Assembly: GCA_964565415.1 (NCBI GenBank)
Contig: CAZMEX010000036.1
Coordinates: forward strand, 1-30,657
Source of the DNA: JAIOSM01 sp964565415
GTDB taxonomy: Bacteria; Desulfobacterota; Desulfobacteria; Desulfobacterales; Desulfobacteraceae
Length of the DNA stretch: 30,657 nt
Direction: 5' to 3'
In this document: one piece after another, positions 7,104 to 15,680 of the stretch
Numbering within the stretch: the first letter of the stretch is position 1
Layout of the letters: every line of letters starts with the position of its first letter
Position numbers and translations under genes: made by a program
The notes under the pieces: model-generated
Seen by the model: only the letters and a program-made list of their open reading frames with translations
Databases searched by the model: none
What the model was told of the DNA's origin: nothing

Positions 7104-8050
7104 TGGCTAAGATTATTTGCCCTAAATGCGGGAAAGAACATGAAGTAGACGAAAACAAGTTAAAAGAGAAGTTTTTGTTGAAAAAGAGATTTATTGCCCG
7201 ATGTAAAGTTTGTAATAATAGATTTCCTGTACAATCTGAGGAGTATGAAACTGATACTTCTGCCAAGGAAGGATTCCGGTATAAAGCTAAGAGTGCAAGA
7301 AAAATTTGTATAACTTTGAGTAAAGGAGGAGTGGGTAAAACCACAACCTCTGTTAATCTAAGTGCTGGTCTTGCATTGGCAGGACATAAAGTTCTCCTGA
7401 TCGACACTGATACCCAGGGTCAGTGTGCATATATCCTTGGAGAAAATCCTAAAGTTGGTTTGACTGAACTTTTAACAGGTGAGCTCCCGGCAGATGAAGT
7501 AGTTGTCGCCTCAAGGGAAAATCTTGATCTGGTCGGAGGTGGAAAATCCCTTGCTGGTATTAAAAGGATGATAACCAGAAAAAGTTTTGGAGGAGAGTGG
7601 ACTCTTTCTGAAGCCATGAAAGAGTTTGATCATAAATATGATTATGTGATAATTGACACTTCTCCAGGATGGGATCAACTCACTGTCAATGTTTTATTTT
7701 ACGCTTCAGAAGTTTTGGTACCAATGGCTTTGGAATTCATGCCTCTCCATGGTCTTGCAGAATTTATTAAGCGACTTGGTTCAATACAGCAATATAGAAA
7801 AGAGATAGCACTCAAATATATACTTCCAACCTTTATGGATGCGAGAGTCAAGGGTCCCCAGCAGATATTTACACGAATTAAAAAGCTTTATCCTGAATAC
7901 ATATGCAAACCCATAGGATATAGCGAGAATTTGAGTGAAGCACCATCTTATGGTAAGACAATTTTTGAATTTGCTCCAGGATGTAATGCTTCAATTGATT
8001 ATAGAGAACTTGTAAGAAGAGTAGCTCGGGATAATTCTCTGCTTTTATAA
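7103..8050 (+). CDS. ParA/MinD-family ATPase with N-terminal zinc-ribbon-like segment
   Basis: A 315-residue SIMIBI-class ATPase. Residues 1-45 contain two CxxC pairs (Cys6/Cys9 and Cys34/Cys37), resembling the MJ0042-type zinc ribbon. A short linker leads to the ATPase domain: deviant Walker A KGGVGKTTT (74-82) with the signature first Lys, LLIDTDTQGQ (98-107) as the switch-I/Asp region, and VIIDTSPGWD (182-191) as Walker B. Such ATPases cycle between monomer and dimer and position plasmids, chromosomes, chemoreceptor arrays or flagella. No ParB gene or parS site accompanies it, so a protein-positioning role seems more likely than plasmid partition. The start is GTG at 7103, with GGAGG at 7093-7097. 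The last 6 bases overlap the end of the convergent ACT gene. The partner PilZ gene suggests c-di-GMP input. Confidence 0.88.
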   Translation: MAKIICPKCGKEHEVDENKLKEKFLLKKRFIARCKVCNNRFPVQSEEYETDTSAKEGFRYKAKSARKICITLSKGGVGKTTTSVNLSAGLALAGHKVLLIDTDTQGQCAYILGENPKVGLTELLTGELPADEVVVASRENLDLVGGGKSLAGIKRMITRKSFGGEWTLSEAMKEFDHKYDYVIIDTSPGWDQLTVNVLFYASEVLVPMALEFMPLHGLAEFIKRLGSIQQYRKEIALKYILPTFMDARVKGPQQIFTRIKKLYPEYICKPIGYSENLSEAPSYGKTIFEFAPGCNASIDYRELVRRVARDNSLLL

Positions 8051-8476
8051 ATTATAGACATTTTCTCCTTCTATGATTTCCAGTGAGTTCTCTTTTAAAA
8101 TTGTAATTGCTTTACCTGTATCATCAAACCTAAACACCATAATAGCATTGTATTTTTTCGGGTTTGCAAAGGCATACATATATTCAACATTTATATCTTG
8201 TGCATAGAGAGGATCAAGTATTTTATTTAAACCACCCGGGGAATCATCAACACTGACTGCAATGATATTTGTTTTTCCAACAGAGAATCCCTCTTTTTTC
8301 AAAGCCTGTTCTGCCTTTTTAATATGATTGACTATCATTCTTAAAACACCAAAGTCTGTAGTATCTGCAAGGGATAAAGCCCTGATATTGACACCGGCAT
8401 CTCTTAAAATTGCAGTTACTTCTGCAATGCTCCCAGCTTTGTTTTCTAAGAATATTGATAATTGTTCCGCACGCAT
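8045..8476 (-). CDS. tandem ACT domain protein
   Basis: The 143-residue protein consists of two ACT-type regulatory domains, about residues 3-69 and 72-143. The first begins AEQLSIFLENKAGSIAEV, a standard ACT opening with the ligand-loop Gly; the second has the similar VDDSPGGLNKIL. ACT pairs bind amino acids. Free-standing double-ACT proteins are common beside phenylacetate-CoA ligase or acyl-CoA genes, and here the gene follows a crotonase by 37 bases. The open frame continues upstream to 8650, but the start at 8476 is preferred: AAAGGAG precedes it and the ACT fold starts right there, while the upstream extension is an overlap with the crotonase 3' end. Confidence 0.85.
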   Translation of the reverse strand: MRAEQLSIFLENKAGSIAEVTAILRDAGVNIRALSLADTTDFGVLRMIVNHIKKAEQALKKEGFSVGKTNIIAVSVDDSPGGLNKILDPLYAQDINVEYMYAFANPKKYNAIMVFRFDDTGKAITILKENSLEIIEGENVYNL

Positions 8477-8513
8477 AATTAAACTCCTTTTGGAATTGTT
8501 ACCTTCAGGATTA

Positions 8514-9302
8514 CTATACAAGCCCGCCTTTAAATTCAGGCTTTCTTTTTTCAAGAAACGCTTTAGTACCTTCTTTTGAGTCATCACTTGCCATGCAGAT
8601 AGCAAATGCATCATTTTCAAAACGTGTTCCTGTTTCAAGATCAATGTCATATGCTATGCTTGTTGTCTCTTTGGCAGCTCTCAGGGACACTCTTCCCATG
8701 GAGGCAATTTTGTTGGCGATTTTCAATGTGTTTTCCATGAGTGTCTCGTGGGAGTAGACCTTGTTCACAATGCCAATGGTTAGTGCATCCTTTGCCGTGA
8801 CAGTTTTTCCTGTAAAAATCAATTCTTTGGCAAGGTTTTCACCAATAAGTCGTGTGAGTCTTTGAGTACCTGCAAATCCTGGAATCAGCCCCAGGGTGAT
8901 TTCCGGCAAGCCAAACAGAGCTTTTTCAGAAGCATAAATAAAATCACATGCTAAAGCCATCTCGGTTCCGCCACCCAGTGCGAATCCATTAACAGCAGCT
9001 ATTACAGGGATTGATAATTTTTCAAGCTTTGCAAGAGTTGTTTGCCCTTTTCTAGAAAAATATTTTGCTTCAAGGGAGTTCATTTCCGCAAGTTCTGAGA
9101 TGTCAGCACCGGCAATAAATGATTTGTCTCCTGCACCAGTTAATATCAGAACCTTTATACCCTCATTATTATCAATGTCATCAATGGCTGTGGCAAGTTC
9201 ATCTATCAAGGCATTGTTTAAAGCATTCATCGCTTTTGGTCGATTAAAAGTCAGCAAGGCTATACTATTATTAATTTCAAGTTTCAAGTTTTTAAATGGC
9301 AT
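8514..9302 (-). CDS. enoyl-CoA hydratase/isomerase (crotonase family)
   Basis: Crotonases hydrate 2-enoyl-CoA to 3-hydroxyacyl-CoA in fatty-acid beta-oxidation or butyryl-CoA chemistry. The 262-residue length is standard. The oxyanion-hole region is AGADISEL (64-71) and NGFALGGGTEMALACD (105-120). Both catalytic glutamates are visible: Glu114 in GGGTE and Glu134 in GLPEITLGLIPGFAGTQRL. These favour a true hydratase over an isomerase or decarboxylase variant. Substrate chain length cannot be read. AGGAG precedes the ATG by 6 bases. It lies between an amidase gene (20 bases upstream) and the ACT gene, an unlinked set of functions probably sharing one transcript. Confidence 0.92.
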   Translation of the reverse strand: MPFKNLKLEINNSIALLTFNRPKAMNALNNALIDELATAIDDIDNNEGIKVLILTGAGDKSFIAGADISELAEMNSLEAKYFSRKGQTTLAKLEKLSIPVIAAVNGFALGGGTEMALACDFIYASEKALFGLPEITLGLIPGFAGTQRLTRLIGENLAKELIFTGKTVTAKDALTIGIVNKVYSHETLMENTLKIANKIASMGRVSLRAAKETTSIAYDIDLETGTRFENDAFAICMASDDSKEGTKAFLEKRKPEFKGGLV

Positions 9303-9322
9303 ATTTTCTCCTGTTATAGTTA

Positions 9323-10990
9323 TTATATTCTTTTAGGATTTGTAGCGTTAATATATTTTTCAATACCACTGGTTATGGCATCACAAACATGGTTCTGATA
9401 TTTCTCTGTGATCATTCTTTTACACTCCATTTTATTGCTCAAAAATGAAGTTTCAATTAAAATAGCTGGCATTCTTGCACCAATTAGAACATAAAATGGA
9501 GCCTGTTTAACACCAAGATTTTTAATTTTGGAATATTTTTTTTGTAAATTTGAAACCATGGAACTTTGTACAATGGAAGCAAGTCTACTGGATTCAATTA
9601 TTTTGGCATTTTGCATAAGATCATTTAAAATAGATTCAAGATCACTTATGTTTTTCCTTGATGTTGCATTCTCTCTCGCAGCTACAGCAATGGCTTGATC
9701 ATCAGTTGCAAGATTTAAAAAATATGTCTCAAACCCCTTTAGTTTTCTACTGTTTGAAGCATTGCAATGTAATGAGATAAAAAGATCTGCTTTTTTTGTG
9801 TTTGCAATGGCAGTTCTCTCTTCCAAGGAAATATACTTATCCTTGGACCTTGTAAGCAGGACTTCACATTTGAGTTGTTTTCTTAGTTTTGCCGCAAGTT
9901 TTTTTGCAAGTTTAAGCGTAATATCTTTTTCCCAGATATTTTTAATATACCCAGGTGCGCCGGGATCTTTACCGCCATGCCCGGGATCAATAACAATTCT
10001 CCTCACTCCCAGAGCAAGTTGCCTGGCAATATTAGATGATCGTAAATTATCAGTTGTTATTCTTTGAGTATCTATTGGCTTTGCTCTGTCTTGCGTTGAT
10101 GCAATTGCCATTACATCAGCATTCTTTCCCCATATATCCATGACAATCCTGAAAGGGTCTTTTAAGCAGAACACTTTATAATTTTTAAAGGATTTAATAT
10201 CAACAACAACCCTGACAGAGTGTGGTGCATGCTGTCCCGCACGTGCCCGTTTTAGTAAATCATCATCTATGGGAGTATGTTCCGGGAAATTTGTTGCCAG
10301 GCGTGCATTGTCAATATCAACATATAATCTTTGAAAAGGAACATTTATATCAGGGTCCTTCTTAAGCAGTTTATATGTGAAATCCCTTTCATTTTGTGCA
10401 TCAATAACAATTCTGGTGTATTCAGGGTTTGACCAGAATCGCAACCCGGTGATAAAAGTATCTTTCCCAATATTTCTAATGTCAGCAGGTATATTGTAAG
10501 CCTGTGCTGGCAGTATTGGTTTTGTTGCTGTTTTTTCAGCCTGTTTTGTTGCAATATTGTCTATTTCGGTTGTCTTGGGAAACAGGCTTTTAAAATTACG
10601 TTCAGCTCTGTATCTATAGGCACTTCTCGGGTATTTCTGTTTAAGACGTGCAAGTAAATCAATTGCTTTTTCTTTATCAACTTGAGCCTGGGAACGCTTA
10701 AATAACTGAATATAAAGTTGAGCTGCCCTGTACATTCCAGCTGGAGCCCACCCACTGTCAGGGTATTTTGTGTAGACAATTTGATATTTTTTTATGGTCT
10801 TAAGCCAGTTATGTCTAAATTCCATTTTGGAAGGGTTGTTGCGTAAAATTTTGTAGCTGGCATCTGCTGCAAGATATTGATCTTTTGAATCATCGTTTGC
10901 ATGGCAGGTGTGAGCTATAATAGAGATTGCAATAAAAATAAGGCAACAGTGAAACAGACTGTATTTTGAAAGTTTTAACTTGGTTCCCAT
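9323..10990 (-). CDS. amiC: N-acetylmuramoyl-L-alanine amidase, AMIN plus Amidase_3
   Basis: A periplasmic zinc amidase that cuts the bond between MurNAc and the stem peptide, typically at division septa. Residues 1-31 are a signal peptide (ending CHA). Residues about 40-137 look like TPR/tetratricopeptide-type helices (KYPDSGWAPAGMYRAAQLY). An AMIN domain at about 178-290 is expected to bind peptidoglycan or septal sites. The catalytic Amidase_3 domain runs 330-550. Its zinc ligands are His338 (IDPGHGG), Glu354 and His408 (SLHCNAS), and catalytic Glu513 is in AILIETSFLSN. The insert at about 430-475 resembles the autoinhibitory helix of AmiC-type enzymes. The gene starts 2 bases after mutS and has no strong ribosome site, so it is likely translationally coupled. 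Confidence 0.93.
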   Translation of the reverse strand: MGTKLKLSKYSLFHCCLIFIAISIIAHTCHANDDSKDQYLAADASYKILRNNPSKMEFRHNWLKTIKKYQIVYTKYPDSGWAPAGMYRAAQLYIQLFKRSQAQVDKEKAIDLLARLKQKYPRSAYRYRAERNFKSLFPKTTEIDNIATKQAEKTATKPILPAQAYNIPADIRNIGKDTFITGLRFWSNPEYTRIVIDAQNERDFTYKLLKKDPDINVPFQRLYVDIDNARLATNFPEHTPIDDDLLKRARAGQHAPHSVRVVVDIKSFKNYKVFCLKDPFRIVMDIWGKNADVMAIASTQDRAKPIDTQRITTDNLRSSNIARQLALGVRRIVIDPGHGGKDPGAPGYIKNIWEKDITLKLAKKLAAKLRKQLKCEVLLTRSKDKYISLEERTAIANTKKADLFISLHCNASNSRKLKGFETYFLNLATDDQAIAVAARENATSRKNISDLESILNDLMQNAKIIESSRLASIVQSSMVSNLQKKYSKIKNLGVKQAPFYVLIGARMPAILIETSFLSNKMECKRMITEKYQNHVCDAITSGIEKYINATNPKRI

Positions 10991-10992
10991 GG

Positions 10993-13641
10993 CTACTTAA
11001 TCTTTTGTTTCATATCATTTAATAGATTTAAAGCTTCAATTGGTGTAATAGAAGGTATATCAATTTTATCAATCATTTCTTTCAGTTTGTTTCCATTGTT
11101 GTTAAAAAGATCAAGTTGTTTTGCTCCATGATTGTTATTGTATGCTTTGTTTAAAAACAAATCAGAATCCTTTATAGTTTGCCTGTTAAGTTCAATATTG
11201 GCAAGCTTAAGTTTAGCACTTGCAATGATTTTATCCGGGATACCTGCAAGACGAGCAACTTGAATACCATAACTTTTGTTAGTTCCTCCTTGAATGAGTT
11301 GTCTTAAAAAAACTATATTATCATTAAATTCCTTAACTGCAATATTATAATTTTTAAAACGGGGCAGAACCTCTTCTAATTTTATTAATTCATGATAATG
11401 CGTTGCAAACAGAGTTTTAACACCTTTTCCATTTAGATTGTGGAGGTATTCTGCAACTGCCCAGGCTATGCTCATGCCATCATATGTGCTTGTACCTCGT
11501 CCGATTTCATCTAAAATCACAAGGCTGTTTTCACTTGCGTTGTTCACAATATTTGCTGTCTCTTCCATCTCAACCATAAAAGTACTCTGTCCCTGGGCAA
11601 GATTATCAAGCGCACCAACCCTTGTAAAAATTTTATCAATTATGCATAAAGATGCTTTGTCAGCAGGTACAAAAGAACCCATTTGTGCCATAAAAGAGAT
11701 AAGTGCTACCTGGCGCAGGACAGTTGATTTGCCTGCCATATTAGGACCTGTAATGAGCAATACCTGGTTTGTTTTATTGTCTAATACGATGCTGTTGGGA
11801 ACATATCTTTCACCCTGCACTAATTTTTCAACGACAGGGTGTCTGCCTTCGGTTATGGATATTATCCCCTCAGTGTTGATTTCAGGTTCTGTGTAGTTGT
11901 TTTCCTGGGCTACTTGTGCAAAACAGAAAAGTACATCGACCCTTGCAAGGAAAGAAGCAACCTCAAGAATATCAGGGACTTTTTTTGTTATTTCTTCTCG
12001 TATTTCACAAAATATTGAGTATTCAAGGGCAGCTCTTTTTTCCTGGGCATTTAATATTTTTGATTCTACAGTTTTGATCTCTTCTGTGATAAATCTTTCT
12101 GAATTTACCAGAGTCTGCTTTTTAATATAGGTTTCAGGTACTGATTTAGCCTGCACTTTGGAGACTTCAATAAAGTAGCCAAAAATTTTATTGTATTTTA
12201 TTTTAAGGGAACTTAATTTGGTTTTCTCTTTTTCTTCAGCTTCAGCTTTTGCAATCCACTGTTTACCATTTCTGGAAATTTCCAGCACTTCATCAAGATC
12301 AGCGTTGAAATTGCTATTGATCATACCTCCTTCATTTAAACCAGGCAGAGCATCTTCCCGTATTGCTCTGTGAATCAATTCAGCAAGAGTTGTAAGCTCT
12401 TCTGCTATCTTTTCAAGATTTATAATGTCTTTACCCATCAGAAGTGAAGATGAAAAATTATTAAGCGTGGCAAACAGTTCAGGAAGGTTGTACAGGGATG
12501 TTTTTAGTGCAGTAAAATCCCTTGCATTGCAATGCTTCATGGAAATTTTGCTTGACAGGCGTTCAAGATCATATATCTGTTTCAGCTTGTTTTGGCATGT
12601 CCCACGTAAACTTGTTGAATTGATAGCCTGGCTGACAGCATCAAACCTCTGTTTGATTTTATCTTTTTCTTTAAGCGGGTATTTTATCCAGCTTTTTAAT
12701 AACCTTGAACCCATTGCAGTAACGGTTTTGTCAAGAACATCAAGAAGGGTATTTTTCTTATCCTGGGTTTGGAGATTTTTTAAAAGTTCAAGGTTCTTAC
12801 ATGATTTATTGTCAATAATCATGTGATTGTAAAATGCATAGGGGATAATTTTGGTAATATGTGTTGTACCTTTAAATTGTGTATCTTTAATATATGATAA
12901 AATTGCACCTGCACAAGAGAGAGCTGAAGAGAATGAATCACACCCAAAACCTTCAAGGCTTCTGGTATTAAATTGATCGCAGAGATTCTGCCTTGCATCG
13001 GCAAGGTTAAAATAGTATTTGTCAAGATAAGTGATATTTCGATTTGCAAAAGAAGTTTTTATAAAAGTATAATTTGGATTACCCTGAAAATAATTTGGGA
13101 GAAGTATTTCGCTTGGATCAGTCCTTAAAGCTTCATCTATAAGAAAGAGCGGAATCTTTCCATTTTCAGTATTAACTTCAGTTGTATGAAACTGACCAGT
13201 TGAAATATCGAGGAATGCTAAACCTGCTTTTTTGGTATTATTAAACAATGAAAGAAGAAAATTATTTGATCCTTTGTCAAGCAGCTCCTCATTAATGATC
13301 ATTCCCGGGGTTATAACTTTGATAACTTCCCTTTTTACAAGTCCTTTTGCAAGGGCAGCATCTTCAACCTGCTCACATATGGCAACCTTATAATTGTTAT
13401 GTACAAGTTTCGCTATATAGTTATCAGCAGCCTTAACAGGAAAACCACACATTGCAATTGGTGCTTCATCATTTTTATTTCTTGAGGTCAGGGCTATTTC
13501 AAGGACAGGGGCAGCTTTTTTAGCATCATCATGAAACATTTCATAAAAATCTCCCATTCTGTAGAATAATATAGCATCGGTATATTCCTTTTTAATAGAA
13601 AAGTATTGTTCCATCATGGGAGTATTTTTAGTATCAGTCAT
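10993..13641 (-). CDS. mutS: DNA mismatch repair ATPase MutS
   Basis: MutS recognises base mismatches and small loops and recruits MutL. At 882 residues it is full length. The mismatch-reading Phe-x-Glu motif is F32-Y33-E34 within MGDFYEMF. The ABC-type ATPase domain shows Walker A GPNMAGKST (632-640), the signature region STFMVEM (686-692), Walker B LVILDEIGRGTS (707-718) and the H-loop ATHYHE (746-751). The C-terminal tail (about 835-882) matches the helix-turn-helix dimer region. It follows the lapA-like gene by 25 bases. A weak AGGTGA lies rather far upstream of the ATG. The MEQYFSIKK start at Met10 is an alternative, but the N-terminus given is typical. Confidence 0.97.
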   Translation of the reverse strand: MTDTKNTPMMEQYFSIKKEYTDAILFYRMGDFYEMFHDDAKKAAPVLEIALTSRNKNDEAPIAMCGFPVKAADNYIAKLVHNNYKVAICEQVEDAALAKGLVKREVIKVITPGMIINEELLDKGSNNFLLSLFNNTKKAGLAFLDISTGQFHTTEVNTENGKIPLFLIDEALRTDPSEILLPNYFQGNPNYTFIKTSFANRNITYLDKYYFNLADARQNLCDQFNTRSLEGFGCDSFSSALSCAGAILSYIKDTQFKGTTHITKIIPYAFYNHMIIDNKSCKNLELLKNLQTQDKKNTLLDVLDKTVTAMGSRLLKSWIKYPLKEKDKIKQRFDAVSQAINSTSLRGTCQNKLKQIYDLERLSSKISMKHCNARDFTALKTSLYNLPELFATLNNFSSSLLMGKDIINLEKIAEELTTLAELIHRAIREDALPGLNEGGMINSNFNADLDEVLEISRNGKQWIAKAEAEEKEKTKLSSLKIKYNKIFGYFIEVSKVQAKSVPETYIKKQTLVNSERFITEEIKTVESKILNAQEKRAALEYSIFCEIREEITKKVPDILEVASFLARVDVLFCFAQVAQENNYTEPEINTEGIISITEGRHPVVEKLVQGERYVPNSIVLDNKTNQVLLITGPNMAGKSTVLRQVALISFMAQMGSFVPADKASLCIIDKIFTRVGALDNLAQGQSTFMVEMEETANIVNNASENSLVILDEIGRGTSTYDGMSIAWAVAEYLHNLNGKGVKTLFATHYHELIKLEEVLPRFKNYNIAVKEFNDNIVFLRQLIQGGTNKSYGIQVARLAGIPDKIIASAKLKLANIELNRQTIKDSDLFLNKAYNNNHGAKQLDLFNNNGNKLKEMIDKIDIPSITPIEALNLLNDMKQKIK

Positions 13642-13666
13642 GAAAAAACTATATCACCTGAAATGA

Positions 13667-14059
13667 TTATGTGGTTTGCGGGTCATCAGCGGGTTTGTCT
13701 TCACTGCCTTTAGGTTTAGTATTCTCAATGTAGGGATCACTATGAAACTTATCAAGCTCTGTTTTCAAAGAGACTATCTGTTCATGAAAGGAGCTAATAT
13801 CATTATTTAACTGTTTAATTGTTTTTCTTGCTTTCAGTTTAGATGATACTCCCATATAGCCTGCAACTAAAAAGCCCAGACCAAAGAATATTCCAAAATA
13901 ACCAATGGTAAAAAATTTAGGAAAAATCCATTGCCACGATGAAATTTTGAGATCTATTGTCATGGAATATTGTGAAAAGAAGTATTCATTATTCTGATAG
14001 ACAATCACTGCAAAGCAAATAAGAAAGATAAAAAAAAAGACTGTTTTAATGTTTTTCAT
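13667..14059 (-). CDS. lapA: LapA-domain (DUF1049-type) membrane protein
   Basis: A 130-residue inner-membrane protein with two hydrophobic helices (about 5-21 and 48-69) and a cytoplasmic coiled-coil-like helix at about 75-107 (KARKTIKQLNNDISSF onward), ending in an acidic/proline tail. This matches the LapA/YciS layout of lipopolysaccharide assembly protein A, which in enterobacteria helps regulate LPS synthesis with LapB. Sequence identity in this family is low, so the call rests on topology and spacing of helices. GGGAG sits 8 bases before the ATG. It heads a same-strand cluster with mutS and amiC. Confidence 0.65.
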   Translation of the reverse strand: MKNIKTVFFFIFLICFAVIVYQNNEYFFSQYSMTIDLKISSWQWIFPKFFTIGYFGIFFGLGFLVAGYMGVSSKLKARKTIKQLNNDISSFHEQIVSLKTELDKFHSDPYIENTKPKGSEDKPADDPQTT

Positions 14060-14094
14060 TTCGTTGCTCCCAACTTATAATTTAGTTATCGCTC

Positions 14095-14122
14095 TGTATA
14101 AATTATTTGAATCATAAAACAA
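14095..14122 (-). promoter_or_regulatory. promoter for the lapA-mutS cluster
   Basis: On the minus strand TTGTTT (14122-14117) and TATACA (14100-14095) are 16 bases apart, about 36 bases before the lapA ATG. It is the best match in the divergent gap. Confidence 0.45.
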
Positions 14123-14203
14123 CTATTTTTTTTTTTCAATCATTTACAGAAAAGCTTTTTGATTATTTGATGTTTTTTAAGGGAAAAAAGTTATTGCCTT
14201 GTG

Positions 14204-14230
14204 TTGACTTATAAAAATATATCATATAGT
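14204..14230 (+). promoter_or_regulatory. promoter for acdAB
   Basis: TTGACT (14204-14209) and TATAGT (14225-14230) are separated by 15 bases, a little short. The -10 lies 29 bases before the acdA ATG, which has AAGGGAG (14248-14254) as ribosome site. Confidence 0.5.
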
Positions 14231-14259
14231 AGAAGAAAAAATAATTAAAGGGAGATTGT

Positions 14260-15660
14260 ATGATTAACAAAGTATCATTAACTCGCCTTATTGATCCTAA
14301 AAAGATAGCAGTAATCGGAGCATCAAATTCAAAAGGCAAAGTTGGCGAGATTATTTTTAAAAGATTATTGGAATCCAGAAGAAGGCTATATCCTGTTAAT
14401 CCAAAAGAGATAGTAATATCAGGGATCAAAGTATTTTCTGATATAGATGCACTACCTGATGATATTGATCTTGCAGTCATTACAATATCTGCCAGGGCTT
14501 CTGTGAATGCAGTTGAGTCCTGTGCAAGGAAAAATATTCCTTTTGCTGTTATTGTTGCAGGTGGGTTTTCAGAAACCGGAGAAAAGGGAAAGCTACTTGA
14601 GGAGAAACTTAAGACCATTGCAAATGAAACTGGAATACGCCTGCTGGGACCAAATTCTCTGGGTATTTTTCTTCCAGATGAGAATATTGATACAATATTT
14701 GTTGAACATGGTGATCGATCTCTTGATCCCGGAGGACAGGTTGCCTGCATAGTACAAAGTGGTTCTGTGGGTGTTGAAGCTTTAGGGTATGCAAGCAATA
14801 CAGGCTTTGGAATGAGAGCTTTTATTGGTTTAGGAAACAAATGTGACCTGGATGAGATTGAGTTTTTAGAGTATTTTGGCAATGAAGATAAAACCAATTG
14901 TCTTGCATTTTATCTTGAGAGCATTGAAAAAGGAAGAGAGTTTCTTGAGACTGCAAGGGAAATAACAAAGAAAAAGCCTGTTGTAGTACTGAAAGCTGGC
15001 AGAACCCAGACAGCAATATCAGCGGTGAGCTCCCACACAGGCAAACTTGCAGGTTCTGATAATGTCATCAGCGGTGCTTTTAAACAATATGGAATCCAAA
15101 GGGTATATGATGATGAAGAGTTCTGTGATGCTTCAAAAGTATTATCAATGCTTCCGGCTGTTTCAGGTAACAGGGTTGCTGTTCTTACAGCTGCAGGCGG
15201 CTATGGAGTGATATGTACAGATTATATCGAAAAGCATGATAAACGAGCAAGGCTCACAATGGCAAAGCTTTCAAAGAATACTAAGAAAAAAATTCTTGAA
15301 TCCACCTTTGAATTTTCAGCATGCAATAATCCGGTTGATATAACAGCAAGTGCTGATGATCAAATGTTTAAAGAAAGCCTTGAAGCCCTTGTGAATGATG
15401 ATGGTGTTGATATAGTAATCTGTATAGCTTTTTTTGCCCCTCCCGGAATTACTGAGAACCTCATTGATGTGGTTGCAAAGGTGATAGAACAACATAGCAA
15501 GCCGGTTATTGTTTTTACAAAGTACGGACCTTTTACTGATAGTTGTTTAAGAAATTTCTTTTATGCAAAGGTGCCGGGCTTCCCTTCCATCGGGCGGGCT
15601 GTGAGAGCAGCAAGATTTCTTGTTGAAAGGGCGCAAATTGAAAAAAAGCTTAAATTCTAA
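14260..15660 (+). CDS. acdA: acyl-CoA synthetase (ADP-forming), alpha subunit
   Basis: The ADP-forming acetate/acyl-CoA synthetases convert acyl-CoA + ADP + Pi to acid + CoA + ATP, conserving energy from fermented acids or amino acids. This 466-residue subunit has the CoA-binding Rossmann domain first (KKIAVIGASNSKGKVG, 14-29), then the succinyl-CoA-ligase-like domains. The phosphorylated His is His259 in AVSSHTGKLAGSD (255-267). The AAGGYGV stretch (311-317) is a further family motif. The beta (ATP-grasp) part is a separate gene 20 bases downstream, the split form common in archaea and some anaerobic bacteria. Substrate specificity cannot be read; acetyl-, propionyl- or aryl-CoA are possible. 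Confidence 0.9.
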   Translation: MINKVSLTRLIDPKKIAVIGASNSKGKVGEIIFKRLLESRRRLYPVNPKEIVISGIKVFSDIDALPDDIDLAVITISARASVNAVESCARKNIPFAVIVAGGFSETGEKGKLLEEKLKTIANETGIRLLGPNSLGIFLPDENIDTIFVEHGDRSLDPGGQVACIVQSGSVGVEALGYASNTGFGMRAFIGLGNKCDLDEIEFLEYFGNEDKTNCLAFYLESIEKGREFLETAREITKKKPVVVLKAGRTQTAISAVSSHTGKLAGSDNVISGAFKQYGIQRVYDDEEFCDASKVLSMLPAVSGNRVAVLTAAGGYGVICTDYIEKHDKRARLTMAKLSKNTKKKILESTFEFSACNNPVDITASADDQMFKESLEALVNDDGVDIVICIAFFAPPGITENLIDVVAKVIEQHSKPVIVFTKYGPFTDSCLRNFFYAKVPGFPSIGRAVRAARFLVERAQIEKKLKF

Positions 15661-15680
15661 GTAGATCAGGAGAAAAGAGA

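Noticed and set aside
7103..8050. Chromosome or plasmid partition locus (parAB)
   Set aside because: There is no ParB-type gene or repeated parS-like site nearby, and the partner genes are PilZ and an unknown protein.
8477..8650. Longer N-terminus for the ACT protein from 8650
   Set aside because: The extension overlaps the crotonase coding region. The start at 8476 has AAAGGAG and begins exactly at the ACT fold.
11438..12826. Several plus-strand open frames opposite mutS
   Set aside because: They are shadows of the mutS coding sequence on the other strand; their composition is that of reverse-complement coding DNA.
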